DNA from: Hofstenia miamia
Taxonomy: Eukaryota; Xenacoelomorpha; Acoela
Assembly: GCA_004352715.1 (NCBI GenBank)
Contig: SCFE01000060.1
Coordinates: 76,848-140,847, forward strand
DNA length: 64,000 nucleotides
Reading direction: 5' to 3'
The translations under genes and the position numbers were made by a program. The notes under the pieces were generated by a model. It saw nothing but the letters and a program-made list of their open reading frames with translations. It ran no database searches and was not told the DNA's origin. Positions 22,251 to 34,109 of the stretch are shown here, piece after piece. Every line of letters starts with the position of its first letter. The first letter of the stretch is position 1.

Positions 22251-23135
22251 ATGTTAAAGTATAATTTGCGTTGCTTTGGTCATAAATATTTTCGTGTACA
22301 GTTTAAATGTGATATTGCGTGCAAGCGTCACATTGAATTTAAAAACCTTGTTAGAAAGAATCTCATAAAAAGGGGTGCAACTCTAACGCCTTTGAATAAC
22401 GAGCGATTGCCCAATCTTATTGATGCCATGCAGTCATTATTAGCAAAGAACAATGTGTTGATTAATGACATTATTGTAAAAAATCCCCATATCCTTTCAA
22501 CAAATCCAACAGAAATTTCAAACATTCTAAACATACTTATTCAAGAATTGAATCCTAGTCAGAAAGTCCTTGGTAAGATTCTTCGTCAAGATGTTTCATT
22601 TCTTTTCGCTAACTCTGACAATATTACCGAATTAATTTATTTGCTTCGTGGACTTTTCTTGGACAGACATGATATTGTGCGAATGTGGAAGACATTTCCG
22701 TCAGTATGGTGCTTTAAGGAATCAGAATTTGTTAAAAGACTTGCTTTCTTTCATTCTAGTTCCTTTACACGTTCCGAAATACGAACTACTGTAATTTGTT
22801 CTCCTCAATTTTTAAAGTTTTCGGTTGAGAATTCAGAACAAATCTTGAATCTTCTACGCACTCTGCTTAATATGAACCATAAAGAAATTGCACATGCTTT
22901 GCCTTTTCAGTATGACTTTTCTTTTGTTAATGAACGTGTCAGATTTATGTTTAAACGTGGATTGTTACGTGCAAGAGACAAGAAAGGCATACTCCCAGCC
23001 AAGCAAGCCCGTTTAGATGGCATTCTCCGCTGTGATGACGCAACTTTTCTTCAAAAATTCGCGTTCTCTAATTTCGATGAATATGATTACTATCTGGAAA
23101 TGCTAAGAACAGAAAATGCTGATGAATTTGAATAA
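22251..23135 (+). CDS. MTERF4: Mitochondrial mTERF-family protein, MTERF4-like
   Basis: A single exon of 294 codons. mTERF proteins are alpha-helical nucleic-acid-binding proteins of mitochondria; MTERF4 in vertebrates recruits the rRNA methyltransferase NSUN4 for ribosome assembly. Visible here: a basic N-terminus without acidic residues at the very start, fitting a mitochondrial presequence; then mTERF repeats with their proline-containing turns, such as VKNPHILSTNPTEISNIL (about residues 78-95), FPSVWCFKESEFVKRLAFF, and CSPQFLKFSVENSEQILNLL. The C-terminus (RARDKKGILPAKQARL, then FLQKFAFSNFDEYDYYLEML) matches the pattern that follows the last repeat in MTERF4 and ends in acidic residues. 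Assignment to MTERF4 rather than MTERF3 rests on that tail. AATAAA follows 25 bp after the stop. The next gene starts 134 bp downstream on the same strand. A TTTAG lies upstream of the ATG near 22236. Confidence 0.75.
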   Translation: MLKYNLRCFGHKYFRVQFKCDIACKRHIEFKNLVRKNLIKRGATLTPLNNERLPNLIDAMQSLLAKNNVLINDIIVKNPHILSTNPTEISNILNILIQELNPSQKVLGKILRQDVSFLFANSDNITELIYLLRGLFLDRHDIVRMWKTFPSVWCFKESEFVKRLAFFHSSSFTRSEIRTTVICSPQFLKFSVENSEQILNLLRTLLNMNHKEIAHALPFQYDFSFVNERVRFMFKRGLLRARDKKGILPAKQARLDGILRCDDATFLQKFAFSNFDEYDYYLEMLRTENADEFE

Positions 23136-23160
23136 CAAAATAGCAATACATTTATTGTAT

Positions 23161-23166
23161 AATAAA
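23161..23166 (+). promoter_or_regulatory. Polyadenylation signal of the mTERF gene
   Basis: AATAAA 25 bp after the stop codon, followed by a T-rich stretch. Confidence 0.6.
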
Positions 23167-23269
23167 TTTTTCTATTTATTCGAATGCTCTATGCAAAACT
23201 TCATATATTTAAATCTGTGTAGTATATCTAGAATTTTGAATTTATGTTTAGGAAGTTCCGTTTTTAGCA

Positions 23270-26200
23270 ATGTCGGAAGATACTATTAATAGACTTCCTG
23301 TCAAACGGATTCTTATGTTTGACTCTTCCAATAGTAGTCCTTCCGCTAGCCAATCTTTTACGAATCAACGAATTCTCCAAGATAGTCAAACAAGTATGTA
23401 GTTTCTATATGTTAAGTCGAAAGTTTTGATGAAATTATGTTCGTTGCGTTTTGAGATAGTCATACCTCCATTTTCGAGCATAATTTTCTTTTAGAAAGTT
23501 TTTGAAAAGCGATTTCAAGCAAATATAGAGGTAAATTGCTTCAATTTCATTTCAGAGTTGTAACTTTCATGTACTACAATACTAGACGATTAATTAAAAC
23601 TAATTAAAATAATTATACTTCTTGAAATGTTGGTGATGCGATCAAGTTGGACAAATGTCTCTGAAATTCCTTTATAAGCAAATGTAAGCTGAACTGAACA
23701 TCTGTATTTTTAAAATGACATTAGATACATTTTATATTCATTTTTCGCTAACTGCAAATCTTATTTTTTATTATGATGAGGTACTTTTGGTAAAATCATT
23801 TTTCATAGAACTTGTGCTAAGTTCAACATATATAAAAACTTTACCTTTCGCTTTTTAAGCAGTTTTTAAATTTTGTAGACATTTAGATATAAATTTAATT
23901 TGAATTGTTCTAAAACAGGTTACATAGAAATAATTGTTCGTTATCGATGAATTTAAGTTCCTGGCATCATTGGAATTCAACCAAATTTAGCTTTAATAAA
24001 TATTTAGCAAACACCCCGTCTGTTTTTGGCTCCCCACAAGCGTCGGATATAATGTCTCAACCGGACAAGGATGAAAGCACACTTCAAATTGATACCTCAA
24101 AATTGGTATATCTTTTTTATTCTACCTAATTCTATGTTACATTGTAGAATACCGACATTGAAGAATTGAAAAATCGACTTAATGGTATACTCCATCGAAA
24201 AAATGAGAATGAAGACGAAGAGAACACACCCATCTCTTCAAATTTCTCAAACGAAAAGCAATTTCCAAACTTACAGCTCGCCAAAGAATTACCTGATACC
24301 AATTCAAAACTTGTAGCTGGACTTACGCATATTACAAATTTTAATGATCATTCGTTATCGAAACCAATTGCTGAAGCCACCTCTGGTAGATTGGAATTAT
24401 TCAACACACTATTTTCCCAAATTCCTCCCCATAAATCGGAATTACCTGAAGGTATATTGAACACTTTGCTTCATAAATATCATATCAAGCTTTTCGTATT
24501 TATAAGTTATCTATAACAACATGTTATCTTGATTGTCATTGTCAGATAATTTTTTTTAAATTTAGAACTTTTTAGAAGAACTTATGGTACAGCACTTCTG
24601 CTTTTATGAAAGTTGTGTTTATCCGTATACAAATCACTGCTACATAATTAAGATATGTGTGGTTACAGCTAAAGAACTAAGCTTTGAATATTTATAACAT
24701 TTTAAAAACTTTACAATATAGAAGATACCATAAACAAATGCATTTTCTTTGAGATTTAGAATATCAAAATATAACAATGCAATTTGATTATATCAAATTG
24801 TTTTAGGAAGATCTGATATCGGTACACGCTTAACTCCAGATGTGTCTTCATTTAAAGATAATCTATCGATCGATAGTTTGGCTTCATTTTCTGAAAATTA
24901 TTCTTTGTCGTCCCTTGTAATTGCAAAGGAGCCTGTTAGTGAAAATCCTGAACTAGCATCTCTTAAGGAAATTTTGTCAAAAGAACAACTGAAAAGAAAG
25001 CATTGTGAGCAGCAAATATTAGACTTGCAGGTAGGATTTTTCAGTCAACATCCTATCTTGTGCAATGGTGATTTTCATAATACACTTACCTGCCCTTATT
25101 TTATAATTTTATAATGCTAATCATTTTTAAGGCCCAAATTTTGGATCGTGAACAACAGCTGGCTATAAGTAAAGCTACCGAATTAAGTAAAACGTCCATG
25201 GTTAATCAACTGGATCAAGCTTTTAACAAAATTGTCAATGACTGGAAGACCTCTGATCGTGAACAAAAAGACCGCTTAAAGCAGCTTCAATCCGATAACG
25301 AACGTTGTGTTTACACAAATATCAAGCAACAAGAAGTAATTAACACTTTTGAGAAAGATCTTACTAATGCTGTACATGAGTTAGAGGTATGGAGTCATTT
25401 TGCATACAGTTAAAACTCGAATGATATGATGAAGTGTTTTTGAAATAATTTTGGCATTGTAATTTCGGAGGAACTTTCCATCATTGTAGTTCTTTAACTT
25501 TGTTGTTTAGAACGATTATTTTTAAAGTTTGATTAATTATCTATTTAGATTGCACAATCAAAAGTTTCCAGTTTGGAATCTCAATTGCAACATAGAACGC
25601 AGAATTTTACCAACGAATTGATGACATTGCAGAATTTGAGAGATAAGCAAGAAGCATCAATCGCTACTCTTCGCAGTGAGAAACAAGATGCCTTGTCATC
25701 CAAAAATAAAATATTTCAGGAGAAGGAGAAACTGTACAGGGAATCAATCGATCAAAAGAAGGGTTTAGAATCAAATGTCGAGAAGCTTCAAAATGAAATT
25801 GCCTCTGAGAAACGAATGCGAGAAGCGGAAAGTAGACGGTGTCGTGATTTGAAGAAAGAGTTAGTCAACATGCAGAAATTGTTTGAACAGGGTAATGCAG
25901 CTAATCGTGTTGCAGCGGAATCGCATGTCAACGCTATGAATGCAGTGAAGTCAGAAGCTGCAAACGAGTGCTTGAAATTCAAAGAAGAAGCTGAGCGACA
26001 GGTTCAACAAATGAAGGAGAGGCATACTGCCGAAGTTATTGATTTGAAGGAACGCTATCAAACTGAACTTGATGTAAGCCATACTTTTTTAGAACTTTGT
26101 CATAAATTTAGATAAATGTATAAAGTACAGAAAGAAGTTAAAAAAATTTCCTTTCAGTTTTATTACATGTTATGGAAACTCAGTATACTGCTAGACACAC

Positions 26201-29200
26201 GTTTAGACATTTCCCAAGAGTGCGAAAATTTTGTATTTTTTAGTTATCTTTTTGACAATGAATATTTTGGAGTCGTTTTGCAGTTTGTTCTAGTAAATCG
26301 CAGTTTGTCTTTTTTACACTTGGTGGTATTGGTATGTACTGTTCTCTAGTGCATGTTAAACATATTAGGTCTATTGTAAAAAGAAGTTTTGCCAAAAGTT
26401 AAAAAGCGACAGTCCATGTTGGACAAATGGCATAAAAATAGTAGGTTTTAAGTCTGCCGACATTGCATTGCGATATAATCATTTTGAATCACTAGAAACT
26501 TGGTTATCTTTCATATCGAATAAAATAAGATCAGTTGTAAATGAATTTGTAAATTTCAGTTTTTCGTTGTGTTCGTATCATATTTTTTTAGCTAAAAGAT
26601 CAAGAAAAAGAACGCCTCGTGTCCGAAATGAAGTTGCAACTACGAACAATTCAGCAAGAACACAATTTAAAAATTGATCAATTACTCACTGAAATTTCTA
26701 ACATTAAACATGAAAGTTTGGAGGCAGAAAGTAAACAGTGAGTGTTATACCCTCTGCATTATTTAGGATAATTATTTGTAACTTTTACAACTTTTTACAA
26801 CCCGGAATAATCTGACTTGTTAAATGGTTTTTGAACTGCATTTCTTAGTATAATTGACATTCACTATTAATAACCGCTTGGTACAATATTTTGGTTATAT
26901 GCTTGAATATGGTTTTCTAGCATGTTGTAGTCTTTGATTGTTTTTATACCAAATTTGCATCTTGAGCAACGATTCAGACAAAACGCGCAGTTTCATTTTT
27001 AATTAATGATGGAAATTTATTATTTCAAACGTTTTAGGGGCATTAGGAGCCTTACTTCACTAACATAACATGTGAAAATTTAAAATATAGTAATGAAATC
27101 TGTGGTTGAACTCCCTGATTGATTTATTTTTTAACTTGGATTTCTAATTACCGCTCCTTTCAGTAATGCACTTGGTTTGAATCAATCTCTATATTATGAA
27201 AAGCATGGTAAGCGATGGTTGCTTGTGCTGTAGTAAGCTTTGCCTCTCTCAACTTAAATGATAAATATTAGTATTATAGTGTAATGAATTTAAAGTAAGC
27301 TTAAGGTCTTCTGTGCATATGCTGGTATATGAAGAATTATTTTTTGCGATAATTTAGTGTATTTTTATTAATATTGACTTTTAGTGCACAATTGGTGAAC
27401 AAATTTCAACAACTCTTACGTAATCAATATTCACAGGCTTGCAACCTCTTAGAAGACAAGAAATTGAATCTTAGTTTAAATATGAATGGAAATGATTTAT
27501 ACGTGGTATGTAAACATTCATTTTTTTAAAAAAATGCGTTCATATATAGCTTAACCGCAGAACTACAGTCAGAATTGACGACATAGGAAGTGTCATTTGA
27601 CAGTGAGTTTATTAAAGAGATTAAGCTATATTAAATTTTATAGAGCTCAATTAAGCTAAATATCACAAAATATATTTGATTTACTTTAAATTACATTTGT
27701 TCAATTGTAGCATTAGTGCCCGGTGTTGCCATAATTGTCCAATAGCATTTGCCCTGGCTCTTATCTAGACAATTTTAGTAAAAATGCATCTATTATTTAA
27801 AAAATATTTCACGAATTTTTCCAGTAAGTAGTGTTTAGCTTTTCAAATCAAATATTGCAATTTATCTTTTCCATTTGCAACTGTATTTTGTATGCTTTTT
27901 ATTCTCCTTTCAAAATAGACAATATTTTATTCAGTTCGATTTGTGATGCAATGTTTACGTTATTTATTTTATAATTTGCGCTGTGGGGCTTTAGAGTAGT
28001 TACTCCATCCTAATAATATATGGTTTTCTTTTTAAAGTTGTAGTTTGTCATTAGTGTAGGAAAGGCTTCCAATTCACAAATAAAATTAGTTTCTTATAAA
28101 AAATTAACGGAAAAAGTTTAACGTAATATAAAGGCCATTATTCACAAATAGTTTCCAAATCCCCAATGACAAAATTCATTGAGAACGCACATTAAATTGA
28201 ATATATTATAGCTGGTTTATTTATTTATTTGATTTTTGTAAAAAATAATTTTATATTTTCTCAGAGCCATATTTCTTTTCTACGGCAGTCATGCACAGGC
28301 ATTTGTCAATGCTTGTTGCGATTCAACTAATATTGCAAAATTTAAGTTGTATACAGTTTGTATTTAATGTATATTTAATATTGCACACCTTATTTTAAAT
28401 TTAGCAATCATCGCACGCTGAAATGGATTCTTCGCCAAGTGACAGTACGCCCTCGACTGTTATTGATACTCATCCACATCCTGTACTCGATCCTTCATCC
28501 TGTTATCATTTACAAAAGAGGGATCTTCAATCAGATGCCTCATTTTTAAGCACTCACACAGAAACTCCTCGAAAGGTTTCATTTTCTTTGAGTCAACCAC
28601 CTCAGTCAAGCTCTTCTATTGTTGTCAGTCAATCGCCATTGAAAGCGAATTTTAGCATGAAGCAACCACTTGTGGATTTGACCAGTGATAATATTTATCA
28701 TTCTGAAGAAAGTGCCTCCAATTCAAGTTTTTTAAAAGCTATCTTGAATAGTGCTCATGATAGCAACAGTAAGTGTTTTAATTTATTTCTTAACACATTT
28801 TTATAATGAAATGAAAGATTATAGCAAATCGAAAACTTGTGATTTTCATGCATTGAAGTTTTATAGTGATTTCAAGAAATATCTCAGACAATATTATTAG
28901 TGTAAATAAAAGTTTTTGAAGCCTCAAAATTACATAATGACCATTTCAGCCGAAATATACTATATATTTATACATTGTGTGCATATATATTATGAGAATT
29001 TTTTTCCTAATATAGATGACTGGGAGTTTCAGCCATTGCAAGCAATAAGAGGAAGTAACGCATTCATTTAGGAAAATCGTATTTCTTTTTGTAATCTTTT
29101 TGAAATCTTTCAGTTTTTTGTTGAACTGTAAGAAGAAGATTTAACAGAAACCAGTCGTTTATAGTTATAAAATATACTATTGAGTATTGCAAAGTGTGAC

Positions 29201-32200
29201 TGGAATGATCGCCACTCAAGGAATTTCAAGTTTAAATGTGTGAGTGCTCTCTAAATAAGTGTCTTTTGGAGTGAGACTATTGCTTATAGATGTGCTATTG
29301 AATTCCTCTGATTACTGTTAGAGGCTGCAGATGACCGAAATCAATTTGAAATATTTTATAGGGTTACATGTTAATGGAAAGCCTTAGAAAACTTAAGTGT
29401 CAATTATTTTCATGCGCAAATTTAACCAATGTTGAATATTTTGAACTCTCAGATCAATGAACATATTTTTTATTTNTACTATATATTTATACATTGTGTG
29501 CATATATGTTATGAGAATTTTTTTCCTAATATAGATGACTGGGAGTATTTCTTTTTGTAATCTTTTTGAAATGTTTCAGTTTTTTGTTGAACGGCAAGTA
29601 GATTTAACAGAAACCAGTCGTTTATAGTTATAAAATATACTATTGAGTATTGCAAAGTGTGACTGAAGAATGATCGCCACTCAAGGAATTTCAAGTTTAA
29701 ATGTGTGAGTGCTCTTTTGGGGTGAGACTATTGCTTATAGATGTGCTATTGAATTCCTCTGATTACTGTTAGAGGCTGCAGATGACCGAAATCAATTTGA
29801 AATATTTTATAGGGTTACATGTTAATGGAAAGCCTTAGAAAACTTAAGTGTCAATTATTTTCATGCGCAAATTTAACCAATGTTGAATATTTTGAACTCT
29901 CAGATCAATGAACGTATTTTTTATTTGTGATCTAGTCACTTCTTTATCTCTGCTGCTATTCGTGCTTATTGCACAACTCACAAAATAAAGGAGAGAAAAG
30001 ATGCTCCAAGTTATAACACTGAAATTAATGATGACATAATTCGAGGCCACGTCATCTTGCCTTGTTGAGCCTTATGCCTGTCGGCTTCGTGAGGATGAGG
30101 ACATTAATGTTGTGAAACAGATGATTGATGAAGATTGCAATGCAAGCACCAGAACTATCGCTAATCGATGCCTCTTCTCAAAAAGCAAAGTTCATGCTAT
30201 CCTGACAAAGAAATTAGGCAAAGAACCTTACAAGCCAAAATTTGAACGGTATTTCTCTAACGGTGCTATTGAAGAACGAGTAGTTCTGTCAAGAATTTCT
30301 TAGTTCACTAATGGTTCCAGCATATTCTTGGAAGAGATTGTATTCAATGATGAGGCCATGTTTTGGTGTTTGTTTTTCGTAAATTCGGTTTCCTGTCCTA
30401 CACAATAATATATACTTTCAAATCATTATGCTAGTTTTTAAAAATTATGAATTTTAATTTTTTCAGTGTAAGACGGGACACCCTGTAGAAGTCTATAGCA
30501 ATTCTAATCGTAACAGTACTTGCTGTATTTTTTAAGAAACTGAAATATGTGATTATTACAAATAGGCTCATTTGAAAATGATTTAATATTTTCAATTCGT
30601 GGAAAACAAATTTATAACACACTTTGTCTTTTGACATATTTTTTACAATGGTGGATTTTGTGTATAATTTTAGTTGAGGATACGGAGATTAACGATGAAG
30701 AGAGTGTTTCTCGTGATTCCGCAGTGCATTCGTCCGCATGGACACCGCCAATTAAACAGTCAAAAGAAAACGACATACCAGATGCTTCATTTGATAAGAA
30801 AAATATTGAATTACAGAAATACATCCAAATGGTATGAATTATTATCACTGCTCTTTAATTTCGAAATTACAATTGTAGCTTCAACTGAAATAGGCAGTGT
30901 GAAACAGCTTCCATGTTTCATGCTATCATTTTTCTCTAATATTATTCAAAATGGGCGTAATTTTTTTCAGAAAATTACTAACTTTTGAATCACGAACTAT
31001 TCCAAAGCCATAACTGGAGAGAAGTTAGGTCGACCTGCATATTGGGTTGAGTAGGAAATATCAGCCTGCATCTTACCAGGGATTTCGCTACCCTTTGTAA
31101 CTGTTTAAAATTTGATTGTATTTTTTAAAAAGAAAATATTTAATTAGTGTACATTTTGACTTTTAATGTTATGCACTTCTTGGTATTACTTATTGCTATT
31201 AATTGTATTGTTGTCCTTGACTTTGACAATATACAATGAGAAGACTTATAATTTTGAAAGTTTACGCTAGAAAAACGGCCTTAGTTGTTTAAATAAAAAT
31301 ATTTTTTGTTAAAATTAAAACCTTACCTTTAAAAAAATGTACTTTATTTTAGACTAAATGGCACACTTTATAATTTTCGGCTGAAAATAAATGTCAAACA
31401 AGTGGAATTACTATTCGACTTCTTGTTTAGCATTAGCAGAGGCACTTTTATCGCAATAAATGTCTTGCTTAAATCTTTCTCTATTCACAAAGACTCACGC
31501 GAGTTGTAACAATTCCAAAAATATTTAATGCTCTTTATAAAATACGTAAAATGCCTATCAAACAACTTGGGGCTATTTTAATGTAAAAAAAATGTAACAA
31601 CCATCATATTTATCATTTTTATTTACCAATTTGTGTAAAAACTCTTTAAAAAATTTACGCGTTTTTCTATTATACTATTCTTAAGATTTTGAATGTTATT
31701 CACATTTCTCCTTGTGCTAAGTTGTAAAGTAGACCACAGAACTCTATCTATTATTATTATTTTTATATTATAAGCAACCATAAAAATTTTGTTGAATCTA
31801 TTTAAATGTACATCATTTTCAAATTCTATTTTAAACCTACCTTTTTCCATAATTTTAAGATACTTTTAAGTATGTAATGTTGACAAGCAAAATTTGATAT
31901 TAAGTGTATGTTTGAATGAATTCGAATTTTTTAAGTTTGTAGTTGCTTTTTGATGAAAATGTTTTCTTATGTTTGTTCTTTTAGTTGCTGAAGCGTCCCA
32001 TTGGTGAACTTATTTCTGAAGATAGTGAAGAAAAGGTAGCAGCAGGTATCCATTTGATATTTAATTCAAGTTTTTAAGTCATCTTATTTCTCTTAGTTAT
32101 CATTATAAAATTTATTTGGTAATTTTATTGTTTTTTAGATAATCATGAGCCACAACCACTTGCCATGTGAGTTTATACAGTCTTCGTTGTTTCCAATATT

Positions 32201-32507
32201 TAAATTTTTTCATTGATATATTTAATTTTTGTTTGAAATTTTTTTCAAATTCGAAAGCATTCACTTAAATTATAAATTTACCTATATGTTTTCATATGAA
32301 GTTATTAATTAATCGAACTTTTTGTTTAGTTCGTTAAATTCACAAACTTCTGCACCTGGAAAAATGACAGTAAGTAATTATGGAACTCAATTGAATTCAA
32401 TATTTTATAATTGCACCTTTTTTATTTTGTTATAAGCAAATTTCAGCCTTCTAATTGTGTTGATTTTTGCCTTTTACCAATATCAACTGTTAATCAAAAA
32501 CGTACAA
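23270..32507 (+). CDS. CNTROB: Centrobin orthologue, multi-exon
   Basis: Centrobin is a coiled-coil centriole protein: it marks daughter centrioles, and is needed for centriole duplication and stability. The best match to the vertebrate protein is in the middle exons: SLKEILSKEQLKRKHCEQQI leads to DREQQLAISKAT, MVNQLDQAFNKIVNDW, and KQQEVINTFEKDLTNAVHEL. The order RRKHCE, then QQLA, then M..QLD..L...V..W, then KQQE is shared with vertebrate centrobin. Long coiled coil follows (exons 25549-26073 and 26592-26737), then QLVNKFQQLLRNQYSQACNL (27385-27505), matching the end of the vertebrate coiled coil. A Ser/Pro-rich region (28405-28768) and short exons come next. The intron at 28769-30673 holds a mariner relic and a haplotype-like duplication. 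The 3' end runs into a transposon at 32621, so the true C-terminus is uncertain. Confidence 0.85.
27544..27631. mobile_element. 88-bp MITE in a centrobin intron
   Basis: ATATAGCTTAA at 27544-27554 is exactly inverted at 27621-27631 (TTAAGCTATAT). No coding content. It lies in the intron after the exon ending at 27505. A partial TTAAGCTAAA follows near 27650. Confidence 0.45.
27710..28404. other. Intron sequence of the centrobin gene
   Basis: AT-rich, with no further exon or mobile element recognised between the MITE region and the acceptor at 28403-28404. Confidence 0.5.
28958..29475. repeat. Near-identical duplication in a centrobin intron, copy 1
   Basis: Starts TACTATATATTTATACATTG. The segment repeats at 29477-29926 after a single N at 29476. 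Copy 1 has about 55 bp after GATGACTGGGAG that copy 2 lacks, plus small indels and substitutions. This level of difference suggests two alleles placed in tandem by the assembler. Confidence 0.8.
29477..29926. repeat. Near-identical duplication in a centrobin intron, copy 2
   Basis: Shorter version of 28958-29475, continuing into unique sequence and then a mariner relic. The intron may be about 0.5 kb shorter in reality than it appears here. Confidence 0.8.
30060..30487 (+). mobile_element. Truncated mariner-like element in a centrobin intron
   Basis: The plus strand reads RLREDEDINVVKQMIDEDCN, then ASTRTIANRCLFSKSKVHAI (helix-turn-helix pattern of a mariner N-terminus) and, near 30334-30362, VFNDEAMFW, which fits the first catalytic Asp block. 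The rest of the catalytic domain is missing. The right end is GGGACACCCTGTA, a typical mariner-type terminus. No matching left terminus was found, so the copy is deleted internally and at its left end. Confidence 0.6.
30850..31980. other. Intron sequence of the centrobin gene
   Basis: Between exons ending at 30831 and starting at 31985. AT-rich. Minus-strand pieces near 31850-31623 (KIEFENDVHLNRFNKIFMVA-like) have no clear family. No exon recognised. Confidence 0.4.
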
Positions 32508-32620
32508 GGTGAAATTTGTTTGGAAAATCTTTGCAATTCGAGCACTTATTTGTCATTACCTTACTGTTGCTGTCAAAGAAAAACAAATGAACGCCAAATT
32601 TGCAATGATTTCAAAAGAAC

Positions 32621-33550
32621 TGATTCAGCTCATCTGAGTTTAATTTCCTTGTACTATCAATTCAAATGGTGGAGATAAAAGTTTTATAAGTAGTTTATGC
32701 ACATGTCCGAAATACAGATTATGGTGTTGATAAGCTGTTCGTTATAAAGAAGCTCAATGGCAAATGGCTATTGACAAAAGATAAGAAACTGCTCCAGCTC
32801 CAAGTATCATTACCATCCGTTACCAGTAAACTCTGTAGGCTTCATCCGTGGGCCAGCATGTGTGTTAATTGACAAAGGGAAAGTGGTGTCATTGGGAACA
32901 AATTCTGAGGCAGAAGAATTGGAAAAATTCAGACTGATTGGGTGCCTTTTGGGCAGTCACAAGCAAATAATAGTCGAAATGAAGTGCAGCTGTTTTGGTA
33001 AAGAAAGGTTTGTTGTCAAGAAAAACAGAAGTGATTGGAAAGCAACACTTTGAAGATAGATAAGATCTGACGATTTCATCACAATTTGCTTTCAACAATG
33101 CAACGTACAAAGAAGCAGACAAAGTCAATGCTAATTTGAAAGACACAGTAAGAATAGCAAAGTAATATCCCCAATAGTTTAAAAATGCAAGCGGTTGTGA
33201 TAAAAAATGAGAAAGAGGATATTCGTCTTCATGTTCCAACTTTGAAGAAAGGAAAGACAGCTACAATTATGAACGATTAATAGGTTTACTGAATGTCAAA
33301 ACTGGTAAGAAAAGCGCTGTTGTTGTGCTTTTGCAAAAAGAATTTCTCAGTCAAGATCATGTGTTGCCACAGTACTATGGATGCCAGCACCATAGTCTAG
33401 ATCTAGTTTTAAAAAAACTAATGGACACTGAACTACATCGTTCCACGACAACTGATATTGACATGATACTACTCTTTACTCTGACCACTGTTTTCAAACA
33501 CGGCCAGGAGGAACAAACTTTCTCAGTGTTGATGTCCGATGGAGTTCGCA
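32621..33550 (+). mobile_element. Transposase-like repeat, broken copy B
   Basis: Plus-strand version of 1-1081. It includes MLIDKGKVVSLGTNSEAEEL (32862 onward), the KSAVVVLLQKEF and QYYGCQHHSLDLVLKKLMD block (33315-33440) and then, after a deletion relative to copy A, DMILLFTLTTVFKHGQEEQT. Internal stops make it non-functional. It lies immediately downstream of the last recognised centrobin exons. Copies A and B differ by scattered substitutions and a ~110-bp indel, so they are separate insertions rather than one misplaced sequence. Confidence 0.6.
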
Positions 33551-34088
33551 TGCCATGTATCCTTTGCTTGCCTTTGTGCTACTGCTTGGTCATATGCAAG
33601 AAATAACATCCATGTGGTACTTTATTTCTAATGAGCGGGCTGCTTGTTGGTTTGATGATCAGCATTGGCAAGAAGCAAATCATGAGATCACAATGCTGAG
33701 GCCTTACCTTGAGAAGCTTCTGAAACTTCTGCAAACTAGTTGATAATTTCTGGTGTTTCGATAAGCCCTTCATTGGAATTGCACTCTCAAATCAGTTTGC
33801 TGACTTGCGGTAAAAGTTGCACAGGACTGAAAATTTGAATAACATTTTTTGTTGTCCAATAATTAATGTTCCTGAATAGCGTACACTGTATTGTTTAATT
33901 TCATTACACTGTAATTTGTAATTCAATAAATTTTTGGCAATAGTTCAAAATAAGTAATCATTGAAGAAACTAAATGCCAAACGCTCATTTTTGACACTAT
34001 GGAAATATGGGTTACAAATATCAACTATGGCTAATATACAGATTATATAACTTTTCCAAATTTTGAAGCATATTCTATTAACTTATTT
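33430..34088 (+). repeat. Tandem near-duplicate flanking a short gap, copy 1
   Basis: Continues the transposase-like repeat (FISNERAACWFDDQHWQEA-type frame at 33625-33690) and a downstream AT-rich part ending ATTCTATTAACTTATTT at the N run. Nearly the same sequence follows the gap at 34110-34769. Confidence 0.8.
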
Positions 34089-34109
34089 NNNNNNNNNNNN
34101 NNNNNNNNN
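34089..34109. other. Assembly gap (21 N)
   Basis: Short N run between two near-identical segments. Confidence 0.99.

Larger units (their letters stand above)
23270..32507 (+). other. CNTROB: Exon map of the centrobin gene
   Basis: Exons read from GT/AG borders and reading phase: 23270-23393 (ATG exon, ends phase 1), about 23991-24105 (acceptor uncertain), 24148-24451, 24807-25030, 25132-25386, 25549-26073, 26592-26737, 27385-27505, 28405-28768, 30674-30831, 31985-32045, 32139-32166, 32330-32369 and probably 32446-32507. From 24105 onward all junction phases agree. The join between exon 1 (phase 1) and exon 2 needs phase 2, so either an additional small exon lies between 23394 and 23880 or exon 1 is misplaced. 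A further frame (about 32570-32678, after TGTCAAAG) stays open to a TAA with DSAHLSLISLYYQFKWWR, but most of it is in repeated DNA. Confidence 0.7.

Noticed and set aside
29017-29071. Possible centrobin exon starting at ATGACTGGGAG after TATAG
   Set aside because: It reaches a stop quickly (NAFI-stop) and is deleted in the second copy of the duplication. The exon at 30674 joins in phase without it.
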